In this document: in pieces, positions 1 through 5,636 of the stretch
How positions within the stretch are numbered: position 1 is the stretch's first letter
Layout of the letters: each line of letters begins with the position of its first letter
Source: Actinomycetes bacterium
GTDB lineage: Bacteria > Actinomycetota > Actinomycetes > Streptosporangiales > Streptosporangiaceae
Assembly (NCBI GenBank): GCA_025964635.1
Contig: JAOPYP010000782.1
Span: forward strand, 1-6,300
Direction of reading: 5' to 3'
DNA length: 6,300 bases
Program-made: the position numbers and the translations under genes
The notes under the pieces: generated by a model
Told to the model about the DNA's origin: nothing
The model's input: only the letters and a program-made list of their open reading frames with translations
Database searches by the model: none

Positions 1-79
1 GCACGTCGGCCTCGCGCCAAGGGCGCAGCAGCACCACATCACCAGCCAGGGGCGGTACCGGGAACCAAAGCTCGGCCAT
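1..79 (-). CDS. GNAT-family N-acetyltransferase, N-terminal fragment (runs off the left edge)
   Basis: Reading leftward from an ATG at 79-77 gives 26 codons, MAELWFPVPPLAGDVVLLRP followed by WREADV, open to the edge of the window. The pattern 'G-D-V-V-L-L-R-P-W-R-E-A-D-V' is the usual first beta strand and start of helix 1 in RimJ/RimL-like GNAT acetyltransferases, which move an acetyl group from acetyl-CoA to an amine on a protein N-terminus or small molecule. A GGGAG-type ribosome binding site lies about 11 nt upstream of the ATG (reverse strand of about 91-96), a little far but usable. Codon third positions are mostly G/C. The acetyl-CoA-binding motif would lie outside the window, so the family call rests on the N-terminal motif alone and the substrate is unknown. 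Confidence 0.6.
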   Translation of the reverse strand, partial: MAELWFPVPPLAGDVVLLRPWREADV

Positions 80-662
80 GTCGAGATGATCTCCCTTAAC
101 AGCAGGCGAGGCTGGCGGATTCTGACAGCAGAAGTGACAGCAACGGCGCCCGGGAACCGACCTCTGACTGCGCAAACTGGTGGGCCTTACTTACCCTCAT
201 GCGAACCGCGGTCTCGTCGTGGCGTCGCCAACGATTGGGCTGGAGACTCGGCGGGCTCGGCCGCCGGCCACGTAGGACCGCAGGGCTGGCGCCCTGGAGA
301 AACCAGATGGCCGGCGGCCGAAATGATCTTGAACGGCCACCATTCAGCGTCGCAGTTGTCGCACGTTCACCGGGCATTACCTCGGGCGGGCTATACGGGC
401 ATGCACTGCCACGTAAGGGATTGCCCGCACGAGCACTGTAGGCCCTGGCCGGTGATCGTTCGTCTATCGAGACACAGATTCGCAAGCCACCAACATCGGG
501 CTGCCGTTCCGTGGGTCCCGCTTGTCGGAATGCGAACACCCGAACGATCATGGGCACGCTCCTGGCAGGGCTGGATCGCGGCCCGTGCTCGAAGTATCGG
601 ATCGGTTCGCTCTTGGGCAGGCTCGGTCGCGGTGACAAGCCCTCCTAGGGCCGCTCCGAAGC
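80..662. other. Region without a supportable gene
   Basis: About 580 nt lie between the start of the leftward acetyltransferase fragment and the end of the leftward methyltransferase gene. Several open frames cross it on both strands (for example 96-638 on the minus strand), but their translations are rich in Arg, Pro and Ser, match no family I recognise, and lack the third-position G/C bias of the real genes here. Base composition is less GC-rich than the flanks. The part next to 79 should contain the promoter of the acetyltransferase gene. It also holds an 8-bp direct repeat, TGACAGCA, at 123-130 and 135-142, 12 bp apart start to start. It may be a decayed gene, but I could not identify a parent. 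Confidence 0.5.
639..651 (-). terminator. Weak hairpin downstream of the methyltransferase gene
   Basis: A 5-bp stem (GCCCT/AGGGC) with a 3-nt loop lies 12 nt beyond the methyltransferase stop codon. On the transcribed strand it is followed only by TTGTC, not a real U tract. It could be a weak terminator or an mRNA 3' end structure, but could equally be chance in GC-rich DNA. Confidence 0.2.
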
Positions 663-1334
663 TCAGACCGCCGCGGCCGCCGCGCCGCAGGGCCGGAACC
701 GGGCCAGGTACGCCAGGCTCGGCCCACGCCGCTCGGCGAGGTGCAGCCCCTGCCCGTCGGCCAGCCGGTGCAGCCGCCCGAACGGGATCCAATGCCGGTC
801 GAAGAACTCGCCGACCACCAGCCGCCCGCCCGGCTTCAGCGCCCGCGCCGCCGCGCTGAGCACCCGGGCCGGCTCCGGTATCTCCCCGAGCGCTGTCACC
901 AGGTAGACGGCGTCGAACACGCCGTCGTCGAAGGGCAGCTCCCGCGCGTCCGAGCAGTGCGGCACGATCGCTGCCGCCGCGTTTCTACCCGCTTGCACCT
1001 CCTCCTTCGCCCGGCGCATCACGTGGTCGAGCATCTCCTGCTGCACGTCCACGATGTCCAGGCGCCCGTCCGGACCGAGCTGCGGCGCGACGTGCAGCGC
1101 CTGCAAACCGGTGCCCGGACCGAGTTCCAGCATCCGTTCACCCGTCCGCGGACGGAGCACCGCGTCCAGATCGGACAGCCCCATGAAGGGCAGCTCCAGA
1201 TCCAACAGGCGACGCTGTGAATACGGATACGGTGCGCGGTCGCTGAACCACCATGCACCCGCAGCGACGGCGGCGGCTCCGGTGGTGGTGGCGGCGAGGA
1301 CGGTCTTGCGCGAGGGACGGCTGATGAGCGGCAT
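663..1334 (-). CDS. Class I SAM-dependent methyltransferase with hydrophobic N-terminus
   Basis: A 223-residue protein predicted to move a methyl group from S-adenosylmethionine to an unknown acceptor. Motif I, with LELGPGTG at residues 69-76, is the glycine-rich SAM-binding loop. Acidic D96 in 'DIVDV' fits the residue that binds the ribose hydroxyls. 'DAVYLVTALGEI' (141-152) fits motif II, and 'LKPGGRLVVGEF' (167-178 region) fits the motif III strand and turn. It resembles UbiE/COQ5-like Methyltransf_11/25 enzymes. Residues 11-29 form a hydrophobic Ala/Thr/Val stretch after basic 'RPSRK', suggesting a membrane anchor or signal-like segment. The ATG at 1334 is chosen because a purine-rich GAGAAGAGAAG lies just upstream and the family-like sequence begins there. 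The frame is open further upstream to 1907, but that part is the shadow of the membrane-protein gene. The two genes are probably cotranscribed. The C-terminus ends in an Ala run (GAAAAAV). The substrate cannot be told. Confidence 0.85.
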   Translation of the reverse strand: MPLISRPSRKTVLAATTTGAAAVAAGAWWFSDRAPYPYSQRRLLDLELPFMGLSDLDAVLRPRTGERMLELGPGTGLQALHVAPQLGPDGRLDIVDVQQEMLDHVMRRAKEEVQAGRNAAAAIVPHCSDARELPFDDGVFDAVYLVTALGEIPEPARVLSAAARALKPGGRLVVGEFFDRHWIPFGRLHRLADGQGLHLAERRGPSLAYLARFRPCGAAAAAV

Positions 1335-1846
1335 CGGTCTTCTCTTCTCGGTGACGCGCGACAGGGCGCGGACGGAACGGATACGCGGCGGCCGCGCGGG
1401 AACGGGGTGCGCAGGACGCGCGCGGCGAGCACGGCGCAGACCAGCGCAATCGGGATCTCGGCGAAGACCGCCATGACGATCGCAGTGGCCAGGTCCGGGC
1501 CGGGCGCCGCCGAGGTGACGTCGAACCAGGCGTCCACGAGCAGCAGCACCGCGGTGCCGACCGCGGTCAGCACGCACCGGTTGTCCCGCCGTAGCAGGAA
1601 CCGGCCGGTGGCGAACAGCGCCAGCGCCTCGCAGCTGTCCAGGCCGACCCAGGCGAGCGACCAGTGCGCGTCCCACGCGCTGGCCGGCAGTGTGACCGAG
1701 AGGTAGAACACCCACGGGATCATCGCGAGCCCGGCCAGCACGAAGGCGGCGCCGAGCGCGCCCGGACGCCCGCGGCCCGGCCGGGGCCCGGGCTCGGACC
1801 CGATCCGGCCGAGGACGGGGTCGAGGCGGTCCGTGACGGCGAGCAT
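1019..1846 (-). CDS. Small four-helix integral membrane protein, hypothetical (C-terminal end uncertain)
   Basis: The ATG at 1846 is preceded on the reverse strand by GAGAGGGGA, about 8 nt upstream, a good ribosome binding site. Residues 1-150 look like a real protein with four hydrophobic segments at about 30-52, 64-85, 91-110 and 119-144. Conserved-looking patches are 'AWDAHWSLAWVGLD' and 'LLLVDAWFDVTSA'. I recall similar uncharacterised four-helix proteins in actinomycetes, but no function is known to me. After about residue 153 the sequence turns to Arg/Ser/Pro-rich and loses third-position G/C bias. No stop codon occurs in any frame between about 1420 and the methyltransferase start at 1334, so the frame runs 316 nt into that gene and stops at 1019. 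The natural protein is probably about 150-175 residues, and the 105-residue tail is likely a shadow produced by a lost stop or a frameshift. It lies divergently from the sensor kinase gene. Confidence 0.65.
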   Translation of the reverse strand: MLAVTDRLDPVLGRIGSEPGPRPGRGRPGALGAAFVLAGLAMIPWVFYLSVTLPASAWDAHWSLAWVGLDSCEALALFATGRFLLRRDNRCVLTAVGTAVLLLVDAWFDVTSAAPGPDLATAIVMAVFAEIPIALVCAVLAARVLRTPFPRGRRVSVPSAPCRASPRREDRCRSSAVPRARPSSPPPPPEPPPSLRVHGGSATAHRIRIHSVACWIWSCPSWGCPIWTRCSVRGRVNGCWNSVRAPVCRRCTSRRSSVRTGAWTSWTCSRRCSTT

Positions 1847-1882
1847 GGCGGTCGTCCCCTCTCCGCCCGGCGTCGGCGTCTG

Positions 1883-1907
1883 GTGGTGCGCCGGGCACGA
1901 TCACCAC
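1883..1907. promoter_or_regulatory. Inverted repeat GTGGTG-N13-CACCAC in the divergent spacer
   Basis: Arms at 1883-1888 and 1902-1907 are exact 6-bp inverted repeats, with centres about 19 bp apart. They lie 37 bp upstream of the membrane-protein start and about 130 bp upstream of the kinase start. Position and spacing suit a dimeric regulator such as the neighbouring NarL-type response regulator. Short inverted repeats are common in GC-rich DNA, so this is only a candidate operator. I found no convincing -10/-35 pair for either gene in the spacer. Confidence 0.25.
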
Positions 1908-2034
1908 TCTGGCCGCCGCGGCCCGGCGAATCAGTAGTGTGGCTTTCCGTTCCCGGGGTGGTGCCAGGTACAGGCCGAAGCGGGCGCCAGCGCCATGGAG
2001 CGCCGGTCACGTGGTCGAATACCGTAGGGGCCCC

Positions 2035-3324
2035 ATGAATACCGTCCTGGCGCCGATCGGCCGCTTCCTGCTGGCGCCCTGGCGCGGGCAGGCGTGGCGC
2101 GACCTGTGGTTCGTGATCCTCTCCTCGGCGCTGAGCCTGCTGCCGCTGGGTCTGATCGGGCTGCCGTGGGCGTTCTTCGCCGTCGCCCCCATCTACCTGC
2201 CGTCGATCCTCGCCTGCGCCTTCCTCCCGCTGCTGGCGGCGGTGCTGCTGGGCCCGCAGCTCACGACGCTGCGCCGGTCCGCGTACTACGAGATCCGGGG
2301 CGCCCAGATCCCCCGGGCCCCGCACACGGCCCGGGACGCGGCGTCCGCGGACGCGCCGTTCCTCCCGCGGATGCGCGCGCGGCTGCGACACCCGCGCACC
2401 TGGCGGCAGGCCTGCTACCACCTGATCGCGGGACCGGCGGCCAACCTGGTCGGCATGATCGCGGGCACCATGTGGGTCTGCGGGCTCATCTGCTTCGGCT
2501 GGCTGGTCCCGGCGATCGCCTTCGGCCCGAACTGGAAGTGGCTGTCCATGGCGACGTCCCTGGCGCTTTGGAGTGCGCTCGTGTGCCTGGTAGTGGTCTA
2601 CCTCGCACCCTGGCTGGTCATGGCCTCGGTGCGCTGGGATCTGAAGTTCGCCACCGACCTGCTCGGCCCCAGCCGGGCGGAGCGGCTGGCCCACCGGGTG
2701 ACCGACCTGACCGAGAGCCGGGCCGCGGTGGTGGACGCCGCCGACGCCGAGCGCCGCCGGATCGAGCGCGACCTGCACGACGGCGCCCAGCAGCGGCTGG
2801 TGTCCCTGGCGATGAACCTGGGCCTGGCCCGGGCGACCCTGAAGGACCTGCCCGAGGACGCCCGGACCGCGCTGGCCGAGGCGCACGAGGAGGCCAAGGA
2901 GGCCCTGGGCGAGCTGCGCAACCTCGTCCGCGGCCTGCACCCGGTGGTCCTCGAGGACCGCGGCCTGGACGCGGCGCTCTCCGGCATCGCGGCCCGCTCC
3001 CCGGTGCCGGTGCGGTTGGCGGTGGACGTGCCCCGGCGGGTCCCGCCGACGGTCGAGGCGGTGGCGTACTTCATGGTCTCGGAGGCCCTGGCCAACGTGG
3101 CCAAGCACGCCCAGGCGTCCGCGGCCCGGGTGGACGTGTGGCTGGACGGCGCGCTGCTGCGGCTGTCCGTCGCGGATGACGGGATCGGCGGCGCCGACGC
3201 CGCCCGCGGCTCCGGGCTGACCGGCCTGGCGCAGCGCGCGGCCTCGGTGGACGGCGGGTTCGAGATAGTCAGCCCGGTCGGTGGGCCGACCACGATAATG
3301 GTGGAGCTTCCGTGCGAACTGTGA
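2035..3324 (+). CDS. Sensor histidine kinase of a two-component system (membrane sensor domain, HisKA_3, HATPase_c)
   Basis: A 429-residue membrane kinase that should autophosphorylate on His and pass phosphate to the regulator encoded next. The N-terminal half has two pairs of hydrophobic helices, about 25-50/52-75 and 131-158/172-197, resembling the putative sensor domain of actinomycete kinases (Pfam 'Sensor'). No large extracellular domain is visible, so the signal is probably sensed in or at the membrane. The HisKA_3 dimerisation domain spans about 229-300, with the H-box ERDLHDGAQQRLV and the phospho-acceptor H248. The ATP-binding domain spans about 338-428, with N-box 'EALANVAKHA' (N354), 'DDGIGG' (D382, G383, G385) and 'GSGLTGL' (392-398). 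All expected residues are present. The ATG at 2035 is chosen because AGGGG lies 4 nt upstream and the preceding 32 open codons are Arg/Pro-rich and unlike a protein start. The frame overlaps the regulator by 13 nt. The specific stimulus is unknown. Confidence 0.93.
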   Translation: MNTVLAPIGRFLLAPWRGQAWRDLWFVILSSALSLLPLGLIGLPWAFFAVAPIYLPSILACAFLPLLAAVLLGPQLTTLRRSAYYEIRGAQIPRAPHTARDAASADAPFLPRMRARLRHPRTWRQACYHLIAGPAANLVGMIAGTMWVCGLICFGWLVPAIAFGPNWKWLSMATSLALWSALVCLVVVYLAPWLVMASVRWDLKFATDLLGPSRAERLAHRVTDLTESRAAVVDAADAERRRIERDLHDGAQQRLVSLAMNLGLARATLKDLPEDARTALAEAHEEAKEALGELRNLVRGLHPVVLEDRGLDAALSGIAARSPVPVRLAVDVPRRVPPTVEAVAYFMVSEALANVAKHAQASAARVDVWLDGALLRLSVADDGIGGADAARGSGLTGLAQRAASVDGGFEIVSPVGGPTTIMVELPCEL

Positions 3325-3968
3325 TCGCCGAGGACTCGGTGCTGCTGCGCACCGGGCTGACCAAGCTGCTGGAGACGACCGGCTTCGAGGTGGCCGCCGC
3401 GGTGGACGACGCCGCCGGGCTGCTGGCCGCGGTGGAGCGGCACCGCCCGGAACTGGTGATCGCGGACGTGCGGATGCCGCCGACCTTCACCGACGAGGGG
3501 ATCCGCGCCGCCCTGGTGGTGCGGCGGCAGTGGCCCGAGGTGGCGATCATGGTGCTGTCCCAGTACGTCGAGGAGCGCTACGCCGCCGATCTGCTCTCCA
3601 CGAGCACCACCGGCGTCGGCTACCTGCTCAAGGACCGGGTCGCGGACGTGGACGTCTTCCTGGAGTCGCTGCGCCGGGTGGCCGCGGGCGGCACCGCGCT
3701 GGACCCAGAGGTGGTGGCGCAGCTGCTGGTGCGGCGGCAGAACACCCCGCTGGACCGGCTCACCGGGCGGGAGCGGCAGGTGCTCGGGCTGATGGCCGAG
3801 GGGCGGTCCAACGCCGGGATCGCGGAGAAGCTCGTGGTCAGCGAGAGCGCCGTGGCCAAGCACATCAACAGCATCTTCACCAAGCTCGGTCTGCCCGCCT
3901 CGGAGGGCGATCACCGGCGAGTCCTGGCCGTGCTGCGATTCCTGGAGCGCGCGTCGCCGACCGTGTGA
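3312..3968 (+). CDS. NarL/FixJ-family response regulator with LuxR-type helix-turn-helix
   Basis: A 218-residue DNA-binding regulator. The receiver domain (about 1-120) has the acidic pair E7/D8, phospho-acceptor D52 in 'VIADVRMPP', S83 in 'MVLSQY' and K107 in 'YLLKD', so all active-site residues are present. The C-terminal domain (about 148-208) carries the LuxR/GerE helix-turn-helix: 'LTGRERQVLGLMAEGRSNAG' begins it, and 'SESAVAKHINSIFTKLGL' is the recognition-helix region. The GTG start at 3312 has GGAG 6 nt upstream, inside the kinase gene. The 13-nt overlap with the kinase gene indicates translational coupling and a cognate pair. Phosphorylation by the kinase should promote dimerisation and DNA binding. 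Targets are unknown; the divergent membrane protein/methyltransferase pair and the operon's own promoter are obvious candidates. Confidence 0.95.
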   Translation: MRTVIAEDSVLLRTGLTKLLETTGFEVAAAVDDAAGLLAAVERHRPELVIADVRMPPTFTDEGIRAALVVRRQWPEVAIMVLSQYVEERYAADLLSTSTTGVGYLLKDRVADVDVFLESLRRVAAGGTALDPEVVAQLLVRRQNTPLDRLTGRERQVLGLMAEGRSNAGIAEKLVVSESAVAKHINSIFTKLGLPASEGDHRRVLAVLRFLERASPTV

Positions 3969-3982
3969 AGCGTGAGGCGCCC

Positions 3983-4008
3983 GGCCCCCGCGCCGCGGCG
4001 CGGGGGCC
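3983..4008. repeat. Perfect 26-nt GC-only palindrome
   Basis: The sequence from GGCCCCCGCG to CGCGGGGGCC equals its own reverse complement over all 26 nt. It begins 14 nt after the regulator's stop codon and sits directly before the terminator hairpin. In RNA it would fold as a strong stem with a small loop. It may slow polymerase or protect the transcript 3' end as part of a two-hairpin terminator. Confidence 0.7.
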
Positions 4009-4010
4009 AG

Positions 4011-4047
4011 AACCGCAGGTGGATCCCCCACCTGCGGTTTTCTCGTT
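4011..4047 (+). terminator. Intrinsic terminator of the two-component operon
   Basis: Stem arms AACCGCAGGTGG (4011-4022) and CCACCTGCGGTT (4028-4039) pair perfectly over 12 bp around a 5-nt ATCCC loop. With the stem's final TT, the transcript runs TTTTCTCGTTT, a fair U-rich tract for a high-GC genome. It lies 42 nt past the response-regulator stop, which fits the end of the kinase/regulator operon. Read on the other strand there is no U tract, so it is probably one-directional. Confidence 0.85.
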
Positions 4048-4070
4048 TCTCCGGCGTGCTGCGGGGATTC

Positions 4071-4120
4071 GCATGGTGCCTCGCGGCGCCTCGTGGTGCC
4101 GTGCGGCATCAACTGGTGCC
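4071..4120. repeat. Five 10-bp units with a phased GGYGCC core (iteron- or operator-like)
   Basis: The core sits at exactly the same place in five consecutive 10-bp units: GGTGCC at 4075-4080, GGCGCC at 4085-4090, GGTGCC at 4095-4100, GGCATC (degenerate) at 4105-4110 and GGTGCC at 4115-4120. A 10-bp period puts every core on nearly the same face of the helix, as expected for cooperative binding of a protein array. The block lies in the gene-free stretch between the operon terminator and the replication-relaxation gene. It could be an iteron/origin, an operator or a transfer-origin accessory site. The array is short, so chance is not excluded. Confidence 0.45.
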
Positions 4121-4306
4121 ATAACCGGGCGCTTGATGTCGTGCCGGTGTTGTCGCTCTTGGGGATGGTCAAACGCGACAATCGACCGGAGCGCCGATGT
4201 CAGCCGGCCAGGTCAGAGGACACTGTGACTTTCGCATGGTGATGTCCCATCTCCAGCCGAATTTTGGATTTCAGTAGCGCAAGGGTTCGGTGGGACGGAG
4301 GCAGGC
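4121..4306. other. Gene-free leader upstream of the replication-relaxation gene
   Basis: No open frame here resembles a protein. The stretch around 4257-4285 is notably AT-richer (GAATTTTGGATTTCAG), unusual for this window, and may hold the promoter or an origin-type melting region. I could not place a confident -35/-10 pair. A strong ribosome binding site, GGAGG, lies at 4297-4301, 5 nt before the gene's ATG. A chromosome/element junction could also lie in this interval. Confidence 0.4.
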
Positions 4307-5488
4307 ATGGTCAAGGACGGTGCGGTTGGGGCGACAGGTGGTCTGACGGGTCGGGCGGCGGTTACCCGGCGTGTTAGAGGTGTCGGGGCGGACGCCGCCT
4401 ACCAGGCGCCTACGGGCCCCGGATCTGCGGGAGCGGCAGCACCCGGCACGGGTCCCCGACTGTACGGGCATCGACGTAGTCAATCTTCTCACTCGGGGGG
4501 CCGGGCGGGGGCGGCACGCCCCGTCGGTCGCCGTGCCGGGTCGCGGTTGGGTGAGCCGGTCGGGGCTCTGTGGGCTCGGCTGACCGACCGTGACCGCCGC
4601 ATCCTGGACCTGGTCTCGACTCACCAGGTGCTGACCACCGAGCAGCTGGCGGTGCTGGAGTTCGGCTCCCGCACCCGCGCGCAGCACCGGCTGCAGGAGC
4701 TCTACGGCCTGAACGTGTTGTGGCGGTTCCGCTTCCCTCGCGCTGCTGGCGGGTCGTATCCGTGGCACTACGCGCTTGGCTATACCGGCGCCCGGCTGAT
4801 CGCCGCCCAGAAGGCCGTTCGCCCGCCGCGTCCGGCCGAGCACGCTCAGCATCTGGAGCGGCTGGTGGAGTCGCCGAAGCTGCGGCACAAGCTCGGTGTC
4901 AACGACTTCTTCGTCGCGCTGGCCGGGCACGCCCGCTCGCGAGGCTGGCCGCACCCCAACCAGTCCGGCGGCGAGGGCTTGGTGACCTGGTGGAGTGAAG
5001 CAGAGACCACCAGCCGCCATCAGTCCTCCGTGCGGCCCGACGGGTACGGCCGATGGGCCGAGAACGGCCGCCTGGTCGGGTTCTATCTGGAGTACGACAC
5101 TGGCACCGAGACGCTGGCCACCGTGGCCCGGAAGCTGAACGGCTACGTCGGCTACTACCGCACGCCGCACCGCGACCTACAGGGCATGCTGCTGTTCAGT
5201 CTGGCCACGACCCGCCGCGAGACCGGTGTGCGGGCGGCACTGGCCCGCGCCCTGGCCAGCCTCGACGGCACCCTGGACATGGCGACCACGGCGCGGGACT
5301 ACGGCCACCCCGACGGCCCTTCCGGACCCGTCTGGTCACTCGTCACCCAACAGCCAGATGCCATGCGGCGGCTACGGCTGCCCGACCTCTCGCAGCCCGC
5401 CGACGTTGCGCCGGTCACGACACCGATCACCCACGCCACCGGCGAGCCGCGTGACGGTTCCGCCGCCGCGCTGCCGCTACCGGACTAG
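4307..5488 (+). CDS. Replication-relaxation family protein
   Basis: A 393-residue protein resembling the Replic_Relax family (Pfam PF13814), tied to plasmid or integrative-element replication and DNA relaxation; its biochemistry is poorly known. Residues 1-85 are low-complexity, basic and Gly/Ala-rich. Residues about 90-146 look like a winged helix-turn-helix: 'LTDRDRRILDLVSTHQVLTT' then 'EQLAVLEFGS', 'RLQELYGLNVLWRFRF'. Residues about 190-300 form the family's second domain, with 'LRHKLGVNDFFVALAGHAR', 'RPDGY' (243-247), 'FYLEYDTGTET' (259-269) and 'RKLNGYVGYY'. The PD...E-x-D...K spacing recalls PD-(D/E)XK nuclease-like folds (my inference). The ATG at 4307 is chosen for its GGAGG 5 nt upstream; no other ATG or GTG is in frame before the conserved part. 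Beyond the TAG stop the same frame stays open to 5566, so the gene may have lost an acidic tail. It is upstream of, and probably co-directed with, the small gene and the recombinase. Confidence 0.8.
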   Translation: MVKDGAVGATGGLTGRAAVTRRVRGVGADAAYQAPTGPGSAGAAAPGTGPRLYGHRRSQSSHSGGRAGAARPVGRRAGSRLGEPVGALWARLTDRDRRILDLVSTHQVLTTEQLAVLEFGSRTRAQHRLQELYGLNVLWRFRFPRAAGGSYPWHYALGYTGARLIAAQKAVRPPRPAEHAQHLERLVESPKLRHKLGVNDFFVALAGHARSRGWPHPNQSGGEGLVTWWSEAETTSRHQSSVRPDGYGRWAENGRLVGFYLEYDTGTETLATVARKLNGYVGYYRTPHRDLQGMLLFSLATTRRETGVRAALARALASLDGTLDMATTARDYGHPDGPSGPVWSLVTQQPDAMRRLRLPDLSQPADVAPVTTPITHATGEPRDGSAAALPLPD

Positions 5489-5566
5489 CTCGACGACGAA
5501 CCATCCGAGCAGATCGTCCTGCTCGACGCCGACGACGATCTAGACGACGTGTCGTGGCCGGCCTGA
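5489..5566 (+). other. In-frame acidic extension beyond the TAG of the replication-relaxation gene
   Basis: Directly after the TAG at 5486-5488 the same frame continues for 25 codons to a TGA at 5564-5566. It reads LDDEPSEQIVLLDADDD followed by LDDVSWPA. It contains ten Asp/Glu residues and 21 of 25 codons end in G or C, matching a coding region rather than a spacer. It follows smoothly from '...AALPLPD'. The likely reading is an ancestral 419-residue protein shortened by a sense-to-TAG change, or low-level readthrough. A sequencing error is also possible. Confidence 0.5.
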
Positions 5567-5606
5567 TGCTCGACTGTCGCCACGGCGTCCCTGGCGTGTC
5601 GCTTTC

Positions 5607-5636
5607 TTGTCACCCGGCATGGTAGCGCCGTAGTAG
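5607..5636 (+). promoter_or_regulatory. Possible promoter upstream of the small hypothetical gene
   Basis: TTGTCA (5607-5612) is close to a -35 box and is followed after 18 nt by TAGTAG (5631-5636) as a weak -10. A start about 40 nt before the ATG at 5677 would leave room for the ribosome binding site. The -10 match is poor, so confidence is low. Confidence 0.25.

Noticed and set aside
86..859. Plus-strand open frame (257 codons) running into the methyltransferase
   Set aside because: No ribosome binding site or domain seen; its second half is antisense to the methyltransferase and is Arg/Pro/Ala-rich.
1720..3108. Long minus-strand open frame (462 codons) opposite the kinase gene
   Set aside because: Its translation is Arg/Gly/His/Gln-rich with no family match, and it lies opposite a complete kinase whose motifs are all intact. 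It is a GC-driven shadow.
2598..4181. Minus-strand open frame (527 codons) opposite the kinase and regulator
   Set aside because: It is antisense to two well-supported genes and crosses their terminator. Its composition is low-complexity.
4276..4300. GGTTCGGTGG, considered as a tRNA T-arm remnant at an integration site
   Set aside because: It does not match the GGTTCGAATCC pattern, no cloverleaf can be drawn around it, and serine integrases seldom use tRNA genes.
4371..4583. Plus-strand 70-codon frame (GTG start) inside the replication-relaxation N-terminal region
   Set aside because: It contains a protein-like patch but has no good ribosome binding site, and lies inside a gene with a strong start at 4307. 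The N-terminal part of that gene is low-complexity, so this is only a weak alternative.
4271..5170. Minus-strand open frame (299 codons) opposite the replication-relaxation gene
   Set aside because: No recognisable domain, and the plus-strand frame has a strong ribosome binding site and family motifs.
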